Origin: Chloroflexota bacterium
GTDB taxonomy: Bacteria > Chloroflexota > Dehalococcoidia > Lucifugimonadales > JACPCL1
Direction: 5' to 3'
Assembly (NCBI GenBank): GCA_016210375.1
Contig: JACQUH010000168.1
Location: forward strand, 1-16,540
Length of the DNA stretch: 16,540 nt
This document shows positions 1 to 9,100 of this stretch, in pieces. Position 1 is the first letter of the stretch; the number at the start of each line of letters is the position of its first letter. The position numbers and the translations under genes are program-made. The notes below the pieces were generated by a model. It saw nothing but the letters and a program-made list of their open reading frames with translations, searched no databases and was not told the DNA's origin.

Positions 1-63
1 AGCGCCGTCGGCCAGGGCACTACCGTGACGGTCTATCTCCCGCTCGCGACACCGGACGCGTGA
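1..63 (+). CDS. C-terminal end of a probable sensor histidine kinase (5' truncated)
   Basis: Only the last 20 codons are in the window, ending at TGA 61-63. They read SAVGQGTTVTVYLPLATPDA. The GQGTTVTVYLP stretch is the usual last strand of the HATPase_c domain of two-component histidine kinases, where a Gly-rich G-x-G-T box is followed by the final beta strand and a short tail. The phosphoacceptor domain, sensor domain and partner response regulator would lie to the left of the window. Nothing visible shows what it senses. The gene converges with the EtfBA gene at 181. It could also be another GHKL ATPase, but the T-V-x-V-Y-L-P ending is most typical of histidine kinases. Confidence 0.6.
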   Translation, partial: SAVGQGTTVTVYLPLATPDA

Positions 64-70
64 GCGATTG

Positions 71-127
71 AACCTATCCCCCCCGCCCCCTTCCCTCAAG
101 GGAAGGGGGAGCCAGAGAGGGTTAGGT
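71..127. repeat. Partial copy of the MITE-like element (terminal hairpin only)
   Basis: A near-perfect hairpin lies at 86-109 (CCCCCTTCCCT, two-base loop CA, AGGGAAGGGGG). It is followed by AGCCAGAGAGGGTTAGGT, the same flank that follows the equivalent hairpin at 12425-12452 and, inverted, at 9614-9641. The rest of the element is missing here, so this looks like a truncated copy. It sits between the convergent histidine kinase and EtfBA genes and may also serve as a terminator hairpin, although no T-run follows on either strand. Confidence 0.7.
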
Positions 128-180
128 ATCTTAGTCAATACCATAAGGGCGCGGTGTACCTACAGTTTTGAGAGTGTCAC

Positions 181-2028
181 TCAGGAATGGCCCACGGGCA
201 GCCGAACCGACAGGGCCTCAACCAAGGCTGGCACGATCTGCTTCCAATCGCCAACGACGCCGAAGTCGGCTGACTTGAAGATGGGAGCGGCAGGATCGTT
301 GTTGATGGCGATGATATGTTGCGCCTTCCTTGCTCCCACTAGGTGGTTTGCTTGCCCGGAGACTCCTATAGCAATGTAGAACCGTGGGGCCACTGCCTTG
401 CCCGTAAGCCCCAGTTGCAACTGCGGGGGCAGCCACCCCGCGGTGGCGACGCGCAGGCTCCCTGCTAGGCTTGCTCCCAACGCCTTCGCAAGCTGTTGGA
501 CCTCTGGGAGATGCTGCGGGCCGCCAACGCCCATGCCCACCCCCACCACGATGTCGGCGTTGTCCAACCCCTGGGCGTCCAGGCCCGGCTCCGCCGAGGC
601 CTCCAGGAGTCGCACGCGGCTCTCCCCTTCCCAGGAGAGGGGCAAAGGCACAACGCGGGGGCGTATCCCCCAGTTGGGCGCGCGGGCCTCCAACATGCCG
701 GGCCTGACGGTGCCCATCACCGGAAGGGTGCGGCTGTAGATGGGCGATACGATGTTGCCTCCGAAGGCTGGCTTGAGCATGGCGACCTCGCCCTCCCCGT
801 CTATCTCCAGGCCCACACAGTCTCCGGTGAGCCCAACACCGAGACGGGCAGCGATGCGTGGCGCCAGGTCTCGCCCATTGGTCGTAGAGGGGAAGAGCAC
901 GAGGTGGGGGCGGTACCGCTGGATGGCAGTCGTCACGATATGGGCAAAATGCTCCGTGTTATAGGTGGACAGCCGGTCGTCGGCGGCCAGGTACACCGTG
1001 TCCGCCCCGAAGGCGCCCAGCGCCGCGACATGCTTGGCAACGGCGGGGTCGCCCGCCAGGACGGCGGCAACCTCGCCTCCGAAGCGGTCGGCGACATCTT
1101 GCGCCGCTCCCAGCAGCTCGTAGCTGACGGGTCGCGGCTGTCCTCCGAGCATCTCGGCGAGGACCCAGACGGCGCGCCCTGGCGCAGCGTCCCTTGGTGC
1201 CATCCTCCGGGGCTTCGTTGCCGCTCCATGGCTCCTGGGCTGGAAAAGGCCGTTGGCAAAGAGGTACGCCGCAAGCTGCGCCGATGCCCAGGCGGGGTCC
1301 TCACCCGAGATGGTCTGCCCCTTGCGCTCCAGGGCGGCGGAACGGAGCTCGGCCACTCGGGTAGGCGAGCCAGCGGACCCCAGGAGGGCAGGGTCGCCGC
1401 CAATGTCCGCCGCCGTCCACGTCGCCAGGGGCTTCTCCTTCGCGGCCTCCATGGCTTCAGGCGTGGGCCGCCGGCTGGCGATGATCAGCTCCGTCACCGA
1501 TAGCAGGGCAGGCAGGCGGACCTCATACTGCTCAAACCCTTCGTCCGTTTCTCGCTCAACCCACAGGGTGCTTGCTTCCGGAGTTGGCCTGAGCTTGCGG
1601 ACCGAGGTGACCTGGGGCAGGTCCAGGAGTTCGGCTACCTCGGAGGGTACCTGGGCTGTCTCGGAGTCAATGCTGAACTTCCCGCAGACGACGAGGTCAG
1701 GGCTGAGCTTTCTGAGGGCCAGGGCGATGGCGCGGGCAGTGGCCAGGGTGTCGGCCCCCGCAAAGGCCCTGTCCGTCAAGAGGATGGCCTCGTCGGCGCC
1801 CAGGGCCAGGCACTCTTGCAGGGCGCTCTCGGCCTGGGGCGGCCCCATGGTAAGCACAGCCACTGTGCCGCCGACTTCGCCCCGAAGGCGGAGGGCTTCC
1901 AGCAGGGCCCTCCGGTCAATGCTGCTGATAACCAGGGAAACACCTTCCCGGACCAAGGTCTTCGTCTCCTCGTTAAACCGCGTCTCCGAGGCTGAAGGCG
2001 TTTGTTTCACACACACGACGATTTTCAA
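181..2028 (-). CDS. Fused electron transfer flavoprotein, beta-alpha (EtfBA fusion)
   Basis: A 615-residue protein carrying both ETF subunits in one chain. Residues 1 to about 250 are the beta (FixA-like) part: it begins LKIVVCVKQTP and has the beta signature VERETDEGFEQYEVRLPALL at about 157-176. A linker of about 30 residues leads to the alpha (FixB-like) part, about 284-615, with the C-terminal FAD domain motifs RFYIAIGVSGQANHL (about 550) and AINNDPAAPIF plus ADFGVVGDW (573-595). ETF is a soluble FAD protein that carries electrons from acyl-CoA or similar dehydrogenases to a quinone oxidoreductase; some ETFs bifurcate electrons. The TTG start at 2028 is chosen because homology starts exactly there and AGAAAGAGAG lies just upstream. 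The frame is open further upstream to ATG 2148, but those 40 residues do not resemble ETF. No dehydrogenase gene is adjacent. The fusion is the odd point; identity is sure, bifurcation is not. Confidence 0.93.
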   Translation of the reverse strand: MKIVVCVKQTPSASETRFNEETKTLVREGVSLVISSIDRRALLEALRLRGEVGGTVAVLTMGPPQAESALQECLALGADEAILLTDRAFAGADTLATARAIALALRKLSPDLVVCGKFSIDSETAQVPSEVAELLDLPQVTSVRKLRPTPEASTLWVERETDEGFEQYEVRLPALLSVTELIIASRRPTPEAMEAAKEKPLATWTAADIGGDPALLGSAGSPTRVAELRSAALERKGQTISGEDPAWASAQLAAYLFANGLFQPRSHGAATKPRRMAPRDAAPGRAVWVLAEMLGGQPRPVSYELLGAAQDVADRFGGEVAAVLAGDPAVAKHVAALGAFGADTVYLAADDRLSTYNTEHFAHIVTTAIQRYRPHLVLFPSTTNGRDLAPRIAARLGVGLTGDCVGLEIDGEGEVAMLKPAFGGNIVSPIYSRTLPVMGTVRPGMLEARAPNWGIRPRVVPLPLSWEGESRVRLLEASAEPGLDAQGLDNADIVVGVGMGVGGPQHLPEVQQLAKALGASLAGSLRVATAGWLPPQLQLGLTGKAVAPRFYIAIGVSGQANHLVGARKAQHIIAINNDPAAPIFKSADFGVVGDWKQIVPALVEALSVRLPVGHS

Positions 2029-2295
2029 GCGACAAGCTCTCTTTCTGGTTGGCGCACACTGCTGATAGACAATTAGATGCATGGGCGCAGAAGACGAATC
2101 CACCAGGGCACAGGACAAGAGGCTGGCGCTCCGCGAACTGTCAGGCAATGTCCTGCAACTAAGGGGGAGTCCGGGAGCGCGGGACCGTGGGACCGTGGTC
2201 GGTCAGTGGGTAGAGAATAGCCTTTCAGGCTGCTTGCTGCGAAAACAAGGGGTAGCAGGCAGAGCGCAGATGACGTTGCCATGGCCTCCGAGTAG

Positions 2296-2416
2296 GGGCG
2301 GACCGATGTGTCCGCCCGCCCGCAGGACGGGGCAGACACGCAGGTCTGCCCCCACAGGTTCACGCTGGCGACCCAACACGTTTTCATCCTTTCAGGGAGG
2401 CCCGACACGTCGGGCC
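2296..2416. repeat. Cluster of three perfect hairpins
   Basis: GGGCGGAC (2296-2303) pairs with GTCCGCCC (2310-2317) across a six-base loop. GGGGCAGAC (2329-2337) pairs with GTCTGCCCC (2344-2352), also across six bases. GGCCCGAC (2399-2406) pairs with GTCGGGCC (2409-2416) across two bases. The first two share design: a G-rich arm ending in GAC and a loop of the same size. They look like dispersed intergenic repeats rather than terminators, as no T-run follows. Confidence 0.65.
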
Positions 2417-2664
2417 ATGGCAAATTGCAGGCAACCGACCGTCGGGTGTGGCGCCGTCAGAGGAAAGGGGACGTCCCTCTGCTGCATTGGTGAGACAAGA
2501 CCAGAGAGGGGGAGTCACTCGTTCCAGCAGCCATCATGCCAGAGTCGCCTTCCAAACTCTCTGGTGCCAAAAGGCGCTGGATACTGTATTGTATGATGTA
2601 TCCTGCGCTGACGCACATGCATCAACGCAGGGGTTCTGTTTCCGTTGTAGTGGTGGTGCCATCC

Positions 2665-2750
2665 CCTGGCACTGAAGTGCCAGGTTTTGAGTTCATCCAA
2701 CCCCCGACTTCAGTCGGGGGGATCCAGACCACCTGAAAGCAAACGGAACC
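2665..2750. repeat. Double 20-bp palindrome repeat with conserved tail (copy 1)
   Basis: Two 20-bp palindromes with 9-bp arms follow each other: CCTGGCACT-GA-AGTGCCAGG at 2665-2684 and CCCCCGACT-TC-AGTCGGGGG at 2701-2720. The tail AAAGCAAACGGAACC ends at 2750. A second copy at 16267-16337 keeps CCAGGTTT, the second palindrome with its centre flipped to GA, and the identical 15-base tail, at nearly the same spacing. The unit ends 70 bases before the chosen permease start. Confidence 0.8.
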
Positions 2751-2819
2751 AACGCAGTGGCAGTACCCTGGCAGCCCAGCCGGCTGGAGGCCAGGGGAAG
2801 GAACAAGAGGGATGGCCCA

Positions 2820-5800
2820 GTGAGGCTCTTCGGGTTCCTGACGTGGCTGACAGTGCGCAGGGCGCGTGCCCACTGGCGGTTCATGCTGGCCTCTGCCCTG
2901 GGGGTCTTGCTGGCGGTTGCCTTGGCCTCCGGCGCCATGCTCCACTCCCAGACACTGGCGGAAGCGGGCCTCCAGCACGCCCTGGTCAACGATGTCGCTA
3001 GGGACTACCTCCACCTCCAGGTCTTCATCCTGGACCGTCCCCTGGGAGAGAAAGACTATCGTCGCCTGGACACCCTGGTGGGGGAGGGGATAGACCGGCG
3101 CCTGGCCTGGCTCTTCGGGGGCATGCACCGGTACGGCAAGACCAATGAGCTGCCTTTCACCCTCACCAGGGACGAGGCGCTCCCTGACAGGGACATCCCC
3201 CTCTCGTACCTCTATTTCCTGGCCGAACTGCAGGAGAATGCCCGTCTGGTCTCTGGGCGCTGGCCCGCTGCGCAGCCCCCCCTGGCAGATGGGACGTTGG
3301 TCCTTGAGGGAGTGGTGGGACGCCAGGCGAGGGAGTCCCTTGACTGGACTGAGGGGGTGGTCCTTTATCTTGTGCCCTTTGAGGAGGTCCCCCAGGAAAA
3401 GATAGCTGTGACAATAGTTGGTGTGGTGGAGCCTCTGGACACCCGCTCTCCCTACTGGTTTGGTGATGTGTCTCACTTCCGGGTGAGCTTTGAGACGGAA
3501 GAGGATGCGGGGGGCTACGTTGTACCGGTGTATGTGGGCGAACAACAGTTCTTTCAGGGGGTGGGTTCCCGCTACCCCATGCTCGTGGGGGACTACCGTT
3601 GGTACGCCTCCTTGAAGCTGGATACCCTTACTGCTGCCTCCGCTTCTCAGGCCCGCCAGGACCTGAAAGGCCTGGAGTCGGACCTCAATCAGCGGTTGGC
3701 CCGCGTCTTTGTCTTCAGCCGCCTGATCTATCTGGTGGATGAGTACCACAGGAACCTTGCCCTGGCCCGTGTGCCGCTCTTCATCTTCGTCTCTCTGGTG
3801 GTGGGGGTGGTCCTGTACTATCTTGTGGTTGCCACATTGCTGCAAGCCCGGGAGCGCGGAGCCGAGTCAGCGGTGCTGCGCAGCCGGGGCGCCTCGCTCT
3901 GGCAGGTGGGGGCGCTCCTGGGCCTGGGGGAGGGATTGGCGACGGCGTTGCCAGCAGTGCTGCTGGGTCCTCCCCTGGGGCTGCTGACGGCCCGGCTATT
4001 GCCGGTAGGCGAAGAGGGGTTAGTCTACCCGGGCCCCGGGCTATCGCTAGCCCTGGTTGTAGCTGCCGTGCTGGCAGGGTTGGTATGCATAGCTGTCTTC
4101 CTGGCTGCGGGCCTGAACGTTGCCAGCAAGAGCATTGTAGGCTTCCTGCGGGGGGTAGGCCGAACGCCACTGCGGGGTTCCCTGTACCGATACGCTCTAG
4201 ACCTTCTGGCCCTGGCCTTGCTGGGCCTGCTGTGGTGGCAAGTGAGCAGCCGTGGCGGGCTTCTGGCTCGCCCGCTGTCTGGGGGCGGCGTGAGCATAGA
4301 CCCGGCCATACTGCTGGGGCCAGCGGTGGCCCTCCTGGCGGCGGGTCTGGCCCTGCTGCGTTTCATGCCGCTGGCCTTGCGCCTCCTGGCCTGGCTGGCG
4401 GACTGGCTGGGGCCTGTTACCCTGGTCCACGGTTTGAGACGCATGGCCAGGGAGCCGCTGGCATACGCCCACCTGGTTGTGCTGCTCATGCTGGCCACGG
4501 CCCTGGGCATCTTCGGCGCCATCTTCGGTGCTACCTTAAGCCGGGGCCAGGCTGACCGGGTACGGTACAATATCGGCGGAGAGGTCGTCGTCAACGCCGC
4601 CGTATCGCCACGTACGCCAGGAGTTGAGCAGGTGATGCCACTGTACCGGGAGAGGCTGGGCACGCCAGGAGACCCCTACGGCGTAATGGGGTACTCCCTT
4701 CTCGGTGTGATTCCTGCCGCTTTGCCCAAGGTAGCATGGTTCCGGGAGGACTTTGCGGAGGAGCCGCTCAACGAACTGCTGACTCCCCTGCGGGCGCCCT
4801 TACCCCTGGAGCAAGGGATTGGCGTGCCCCGCGGCGCGGTGGGCCTGGGCCTGTGGGTGAAGGCGGAGCGCCCCTTAGCAGGCTACGATGTGCGCCTGCG
4901 GCTGAAGGACTCCCTGGGAAGACGTCAGACCCTGCGCCTGGGCGACCTCAGCTCCGACACGTGGACCTACCTGGAGGCGCCTTTAGCCTCCGCAGGCTTC
5001 CTGGCGCCTCCCCTTCAGGTTACGGGTATTCTATTCCGAGGCGGGTCCTTCGTCGGCTATGGCCAAGGATGGGTGGCTATAGACGACCTGACGGCCAAGG
5101 TTGATGAGGAAGCGCTGGTCATAGAGGAGTTTGAGTCGCCCGGGTCCTGGGTACTCCTGCCCAACCTGGGAATCGCTCAAGATTCCCTGATGCACACCCG
5201 GCTGGCGTCCCACACCGGGGGGAAAGGGGCCCTGTTCACTTGGACTGATCCCGTGGGCCTGAGCCCGCGAGGCCTTCTCATTCCAGCGGCGCCCATCCCC
5301 ATTCCAGCCATCGGCAGCCCTTCCTTTCACAAGGGGCAGCAGTTGATCGGCCAGATAGAGGGGCAAACCGTGCGACTGGTCATTGAAGGGGAGATGACGA
5401 GCTTCCCCACCCTGTACCCGAGCGAGAGCCCCTTTGTCATCGTCAGCCTGGAGCATCTGGTACGGCATCTCTCCGCTGTCGGGCTGAGTCGTCCCATCAG
5501 GATTGGCGAGTATTGGGTCAGCTTGGAGGAGGGCTCGGACCGCCTTCGGGCGCTGGAGAACCTGGAGTCCTACGGCAATGCGGGTGCCATCGCAAGAGAC
5601 CGGGAGGTTCTGGCGGCGGCGGAGGCCACCGACCCCCTCAACGGCGGCGCATGGCGGAGTATTGGCTACCAGGGGACTGTAGCCCTGGGGTTCTCCGCCA
5701 TCCTGGGGCTCGGTCTTTACGGCGGCATCTCCGTCCGGCGCAGCAGGCTGGAGCTAGGAGTTCTCCAGGCCCTGGGCCTCTCTCGGCGTCAGACCGTGTG

Positions 5801-6071
5801 GCTGCTGGGGCTGGAACACCTGGTGATGGCCGTGGTAGGCATTGGGACCGGGGCAGCTCTGGGCCTGTGGCTGGGGCGCTGGACGGGGGGATACATGGGA
5901 GTTACCACCAGTGGGAGGGTTCTGGTGCCTTCCCTGGACCTGTCCCTGGACTCCTGGCTGGCGGTCGTGGCCCTGGCGGAGGTGGCCGCCGCTGCCCTGG
6001 TGGCCGTGGCCCTGGCGGTGGCCCTGGCCAGGAGGCTGAAGCTGCACGAGGTGTTGCGGATGGAGGAGTAG
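2820..6071 (+). CDS. ABC transporter permease 1, FtsX/MacB superfamily, ten TM segments
   Basis: A 1083-residue membrane subunit. TM1 is at about 22-41, extracytoplasmic domain 1 at 42-317, TM2-4 at about 318-341, 363-390 and 407-432, TM5-6 at 459-475 and 494-518, TM7 at 551-571, extracytoplasmic domain 2 at 572-954, and TM8-10 at about 955-975, 997-1020 and 1045-1071. This is the duplicated FtsX plan seen in YbbP-like type VII ABC systems, which work as mechanotransmitters or exporters. Typical FtsX marks are AVLRSRGASLWQVG after TM2 and LGVLQALGLSRRQT after TM8, the coupling helices to the ATPase. Domain 2 contains beta-rich stretches (about 675-790) that look like a jelly-roll insert. The GTG start at 2820 matches the N-terminal length of the paralogue at 6154 and has AAGAGGGA upstream; an in-frame GTG at 2757 starts just after a repeat and is less likely. 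Substrate unknown. Confidence 0.88.
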   Translation: MRLFGFLTWLTVRRARAHWRFMLASALGVLLAVALASGAMLHSQTLAEAGLQHALVNDVARDYLHLQVFILDRPLGEKDYRRLDTLVGEGIDRRLAWLFGGMHRYGKTNELPFTLTRDEALPDRDIPLSYLYFLAELQENARLVSGRWPAAQPPLADGTLVLEGVVGRQARESLDWTEGVVLYLVPFEEVPQEKIAVTIVGVVEPLDTRSPYWFGDVSHFRVSFETEEDAGGYVVPVYVGEQQFFQGVGSRYPMLVGDYRWYASLKLDTLTAASASQARQDLKGLESDLNQRLARVFVFSRLIYLVDEYHRNLALARVPLFIFVSLVVGVVLYYLVVATLLQARERGAESAVLRSRGASLWQVGALLGLGEGLATALPAVLLGPPLGLLTARLLPVGEEGLVYPGPGLSLALVVAAVLAGLVCIAVFLAAGLNVASKSIVGFLRGVGRTPLRGSLYRYALDLLALALLGLLWWQVSSRGGLLARPLSGGGVSIDPAILLGPAVALLAAGLALLRFMPLALRLLAWLADWLGPVTLVHGLRRMAREPLAYAHLVVLLMLATALGIFGAIFGATLSRGQADRVRYNIGGEVVVNAAVSPRTPGVEQVMPLYRERLGTPGDPYGVMGYSLLGVIPAALPKVAWFREDFAEEPLNELLTPLRAPLPLEQGIGVPRGAVGLGLWVKAERPLAGYDVRLRLKDSLGRRQTLRLGDLSSDTWTYLEAPLASAGFLAPPLQVTGILFRGGSFVGYGQGWVAIDDLTAKVDEEALVIEEFESPGSWVLLPNLGIAQDSLMHTRLASHTGGKGALFTWTDPVGLSPRGLLIPAAPIPIPAIGSPSFHKGQQLIGQIEGQTVRLVIEGEMTSFPTLYPSESPFVIVSLEHLVRHLSAVGLSRPIRIGEYWVSLEEGSDRLRALENLESYGNAGAIARDREVLAAAEATDPLNGGAWRSIGYQGTVALGFSAILGLGLYGGISVRRSRLELGVLQALGLSRRQTVWLLGLEHLVMAVVGIGTGAALGLWLGRWTGGYMGVTTSGRVLVPSLDLSLDSWLAVVALAEVAAAALVAVALAVALARRLKLHEVLRMEE

Positions 6072-6094
6072 AGGGCTCCATCCCTCGGGAGCGA

Positions 6095-6118
6095 GGGGTG
6101 GGGTAGGGTAGGGTAGGG
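6095..6118 (+). other. Candidate G-quadruplex in the spacer between the permease genes
   Basis: Five G-runs (GGGG, GGGG, GGG, GGG, GGG) are separated by T or TA: telomere-like GGGTA repeats on the coding strand. They lie in the 82-base gap between the two permease genes, 36 bases before the second start. The last run continues into TAGGGCA-TACC-TGCCCTA, a small hairpin that ends 30 bases before the start. A second G-run tract of the same style lies after the operon (11516-11536). Folding is inferred from base content only. Confidence 0.5.
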
Positions 6119-6153
6119 CATACCTGCCCTACAGCCGGGGAGAGGATCATAGC

Positions 6154-9100
6154 ATGGGGTTGGTATCGTTAGCGAGGTTCGCAGCCCTGGTGGCCTTGCG
6201 GCGCACCGTGGCTGACTGGCGGCTACAGGCCGCCGCAGCTTTTGGTGTACTTCTGGCTGCCATTCTCATGGCCTCGGGCGTTATCTACTCCCGCGCCCTG
6301 GAAGAGACGGCCCTCAAGTACACCCTTCGCAACGCCTCAGAGGACGATGTCAACCTGACGGTGCGGGTGTTCCATGCCCTGGAGTTCTGGCCCTTCACCG
6401 CCACCGAAAGGTTTGTCCAGGAGCGGGTAGCCAGGCCCCTTGCCCTCTATTTCAAGGAGAGCAACCTCCTGGTTCAGACCTCTACCCTCTACTTCACCGG
6501 CCTCGCCCTAGATGGTCTGCCTGAGGCCGAGCGGCCCAGGGGTACCCTTCTTGCTATTACGGACCTGGCCAGACACGCGCGTCTGATGGAGGGGAGATAC
6601 CCCCAGCGGATCCCTGGTGACATTGAGTTTGCCACAGATGCCCAGGGTGCGGCTCTTCTGGGCCTTTCCCTGGAAGAGACCTTTCAGGCCTTCCCGGCTG
6701 TCCAGGGGGACCAGGCCAAGTCTGTGAGCGTCAGGCTGGTAGGCATCCTGGAGCCGTTGAACCCCTCGGAGCAGTTCTGGAGACTAGGCATCCGCGACAT
6801 GGTCAGCAGCAGCCAGCGGACCTGGATCAGCGTCCCCATGTACGCCGATAGGGATGCCCTCTTCTTTGACCTTGGCTCCGAGGTACTCGGGCTGGATACC
6901 GACTTCCTCTGGCTGTTCGTTCTGGACAGGGAAGGCCTTACGGCCTCCGAGGCAGGCAGGCTTCACGACTTGCTGGAGAGCGTCAGGGAGGATGTCCACA
7001 CCAACCTCCCCCATTCCTCCTCGGGCACCAAACTGGTGGATATTCTGGAGCGCCACGCCGCCCTTCTCGTTGTGGCGCGGGTGCCCCTGTTCCTTGTCCT
7101 GTTCCTGGCCCTGGGGATGCTTTTGTATTACCTCTTCCTTATCGCTGGGTTCCTGGGACGCCTTCGCACGGCGGAGGTGGCGCTCATGCGGAGCAGAGGG
7201 GCATCCCTGGGGCAGGCGGGCGTCGTGATACTCATGGAGGGCCTGATCATGGCGCTGCCGTCCGTGGCCTTCGCCCCGGTGCTGGCCCTGGCCCTGGTGC
7301 GCCTGACCAGCGATTTTTCTCCCTCCGTTGCCGCGGCCCCTGTCCTGGAATCCATCGGCCTTCCCTACGGTTCCTTTCTCCTGGCAGCTCTCGGCGCACT
7401 GCTGGCGGTCGTCGTGTTCACCGGCTCCACGCTGAGCGCGGCGCGGCATGGCATGGTGGCCTTCCGATCAGCCTCGGCGCGGCCCCCGGAGAAACCCCTC
7501 TTCCTGCGCTACTATGTGGACGTTGCTCTTCTGGGGGTCATCGGCATGGCCTGGTGGCAGCTCCGATCCCTGGGCACCTTCCTCGTACATCCCGTAGCCG
7601 AGAGCGAGCTTTCCATTGACATGGCCTTGCTCCTGGGCCCTGTGCTGGGCGCCCTGGCCGGGGGCCTTCTGCTCTTGCGACTGTTCCCGGTTGCGATGTG
7701 GCTGCTGACCAAGGTCGTGGAGCCTTTCGGGCCGGTCTGGCTGGTGCAGGCCCTGCGCAGGGTGGGACGGGACCCCGTGCCCTCTGCCTCCCTCCTTGTA
7801 CTGCTAGCCCTGGCTAGCTCCCTGGGGGTGTTGAGCGCCACAGTCCTGACCACTCTTGAGCGCAGCCAGCGGGACCAGGCCCTCTACCAGGCCGGGGCGG
7901 ACTTTCGGGTACAGCACTATCTCGGGGACCGCGTGGTGGCCGGCCAGAGCGTGGCCCAGTCCCTGGCAGGGTTGAGGGGCGTGGAGGCTGCCGCCGATGC
8001 CATGCGCCTGTCCACCAGGATCACGACGGAGTCGCTGGGAGACGACAACACCCTTCTGGCGGTGGACGCGCGGAGGTTTGCTGCCGTGGCCTGGGACCGG
8101 GGCGACCTGATGGGGGAACCCCTGGAGCGTGTGCTCCGGCGCATTGCCTCCGAGGGTAGCCCCTCCGGCGGGCCCGGGGCCGGCCCTGTTCCCCAGGGGA
8201 TCCCCCTGCCCACAGAGGCCTCGGCTCTGGGGATCTGGGTGGCGCCAGGCCAGTTGGGCCGCAACCCTAACCTGTTCGCTCGCCTCCGGGACAGCGGGGG
8301 CAGGTACTTTGATGTGTTGCTCGGACAGTTGGAAGAGCAGCGGTGGACCTACCTGGAAGGACCCATACGGCCCGTGGCTACCGACACGCGCCGGCCGCTG
8401 CCCACGCCGGCGCCGCCTTTTACCTTGCATACCTTGTGGGCAGGCTCCCGCACTGGTGGTTTTACCACTGGCGTGCTGTTCCTTGACCAGCTAGTGGCTA
8501 TCACCCCTGGCGGGCCAGTGGAGATCGCCTCTTTTCAGAGTGTTGAAGGGTGGCACGCCCTGGAAGACCCCCTGGCCGAAGGCCTCTACTCCCTGGACAT
8601 GAGCGAGTCCGTGGCGCGGCCTGGACGGAAGAGCGCCGTCTTCATGTGGGGTAGGGCGGGGCTGGCCCTGCGGGGCATCCGCGCAGGCCCTCCCGAGGCC
8701 CCCATTCCAGCCCTGGTGAGCGCCTCTTTTCTGGAGACCGGTAAGGCCAAGCTTGGCGACACAATGTTCATCTACGTGGTGGGTGTCCAGGTGCCTGTGC
8801 GCCTCGTCGCCTCTGTGCCGTTCTTCCCAAGCCTGGACCCCCATACGGTGCCCTTCACGGTAATGGACCTGGAGCCACTGCTTCAGTACCTGGCCCTTCA
8901 CGTTCCCCAGCCTGTCTACCCCGGCATGGAGGCATGGATCAAGTCCGGCGGAGATGGGCCAACAACCGTTTCCTTGAAAGCGACGCTCCGGGAGATGGGT
9001 GATCCCAACGCCCGGGTGCAGGCGGCCTCGGCCCTGGTAGCGGAACGGGAGGCGCATCCGCTGCTCACGGCGGGCTGGAGCGGGCTGTTGAGCCTTTCCT

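Larger units (their letters stand above)
2029..2819. other. Intergenic region between divergent EtfBA and the ABC operon
   Basis: About 790 bases without a convincing gene. It must hold the promoters of both divergent genes. A possible -10 for the ABC operon is TATGAT at 2592-2597, but it has no good -35. Palindromes are at 2296-2317, 2329-2352, 2399-2416, 2602-2631 (imperfect), 2665-2684 and 2701-2720. Open frames here have no recognisable domain and run through the palindromes. A short tandem GGGACCGTG repeat lies near 2180. Confidence 0.6.

Noticed and set aside
496..1503. Long plus-strand open frame of about 335 codons opposite EtfBA
   Set aside because: It is antisense to a well-conserved ETF gene, has no recognisable domain, and high GC content commonly opens such frames.
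2029..2148. ATG start at 2148 for EtfBA, adding 40 residues
   Set aside because: The extension has no ETF similarity; the family's N-terminal strand begins exactly at the TTG at 2028.
2757..2819. Upstream GTG start for permease 1, adding 21 residues
   Set aside because: It begins seven bases after a dispersed repeat, the extra residues are not hydrophobic, and the paralogue's N-terminus aligns with the later GTG.
2622..3845. Long minus-strand open frame of about 407 codons
   Set aside because: It is opposite the N-terminal third of permease 1 and crosses the palindrome repeat; its translation is His/Gln/Pro-rich without a domain.
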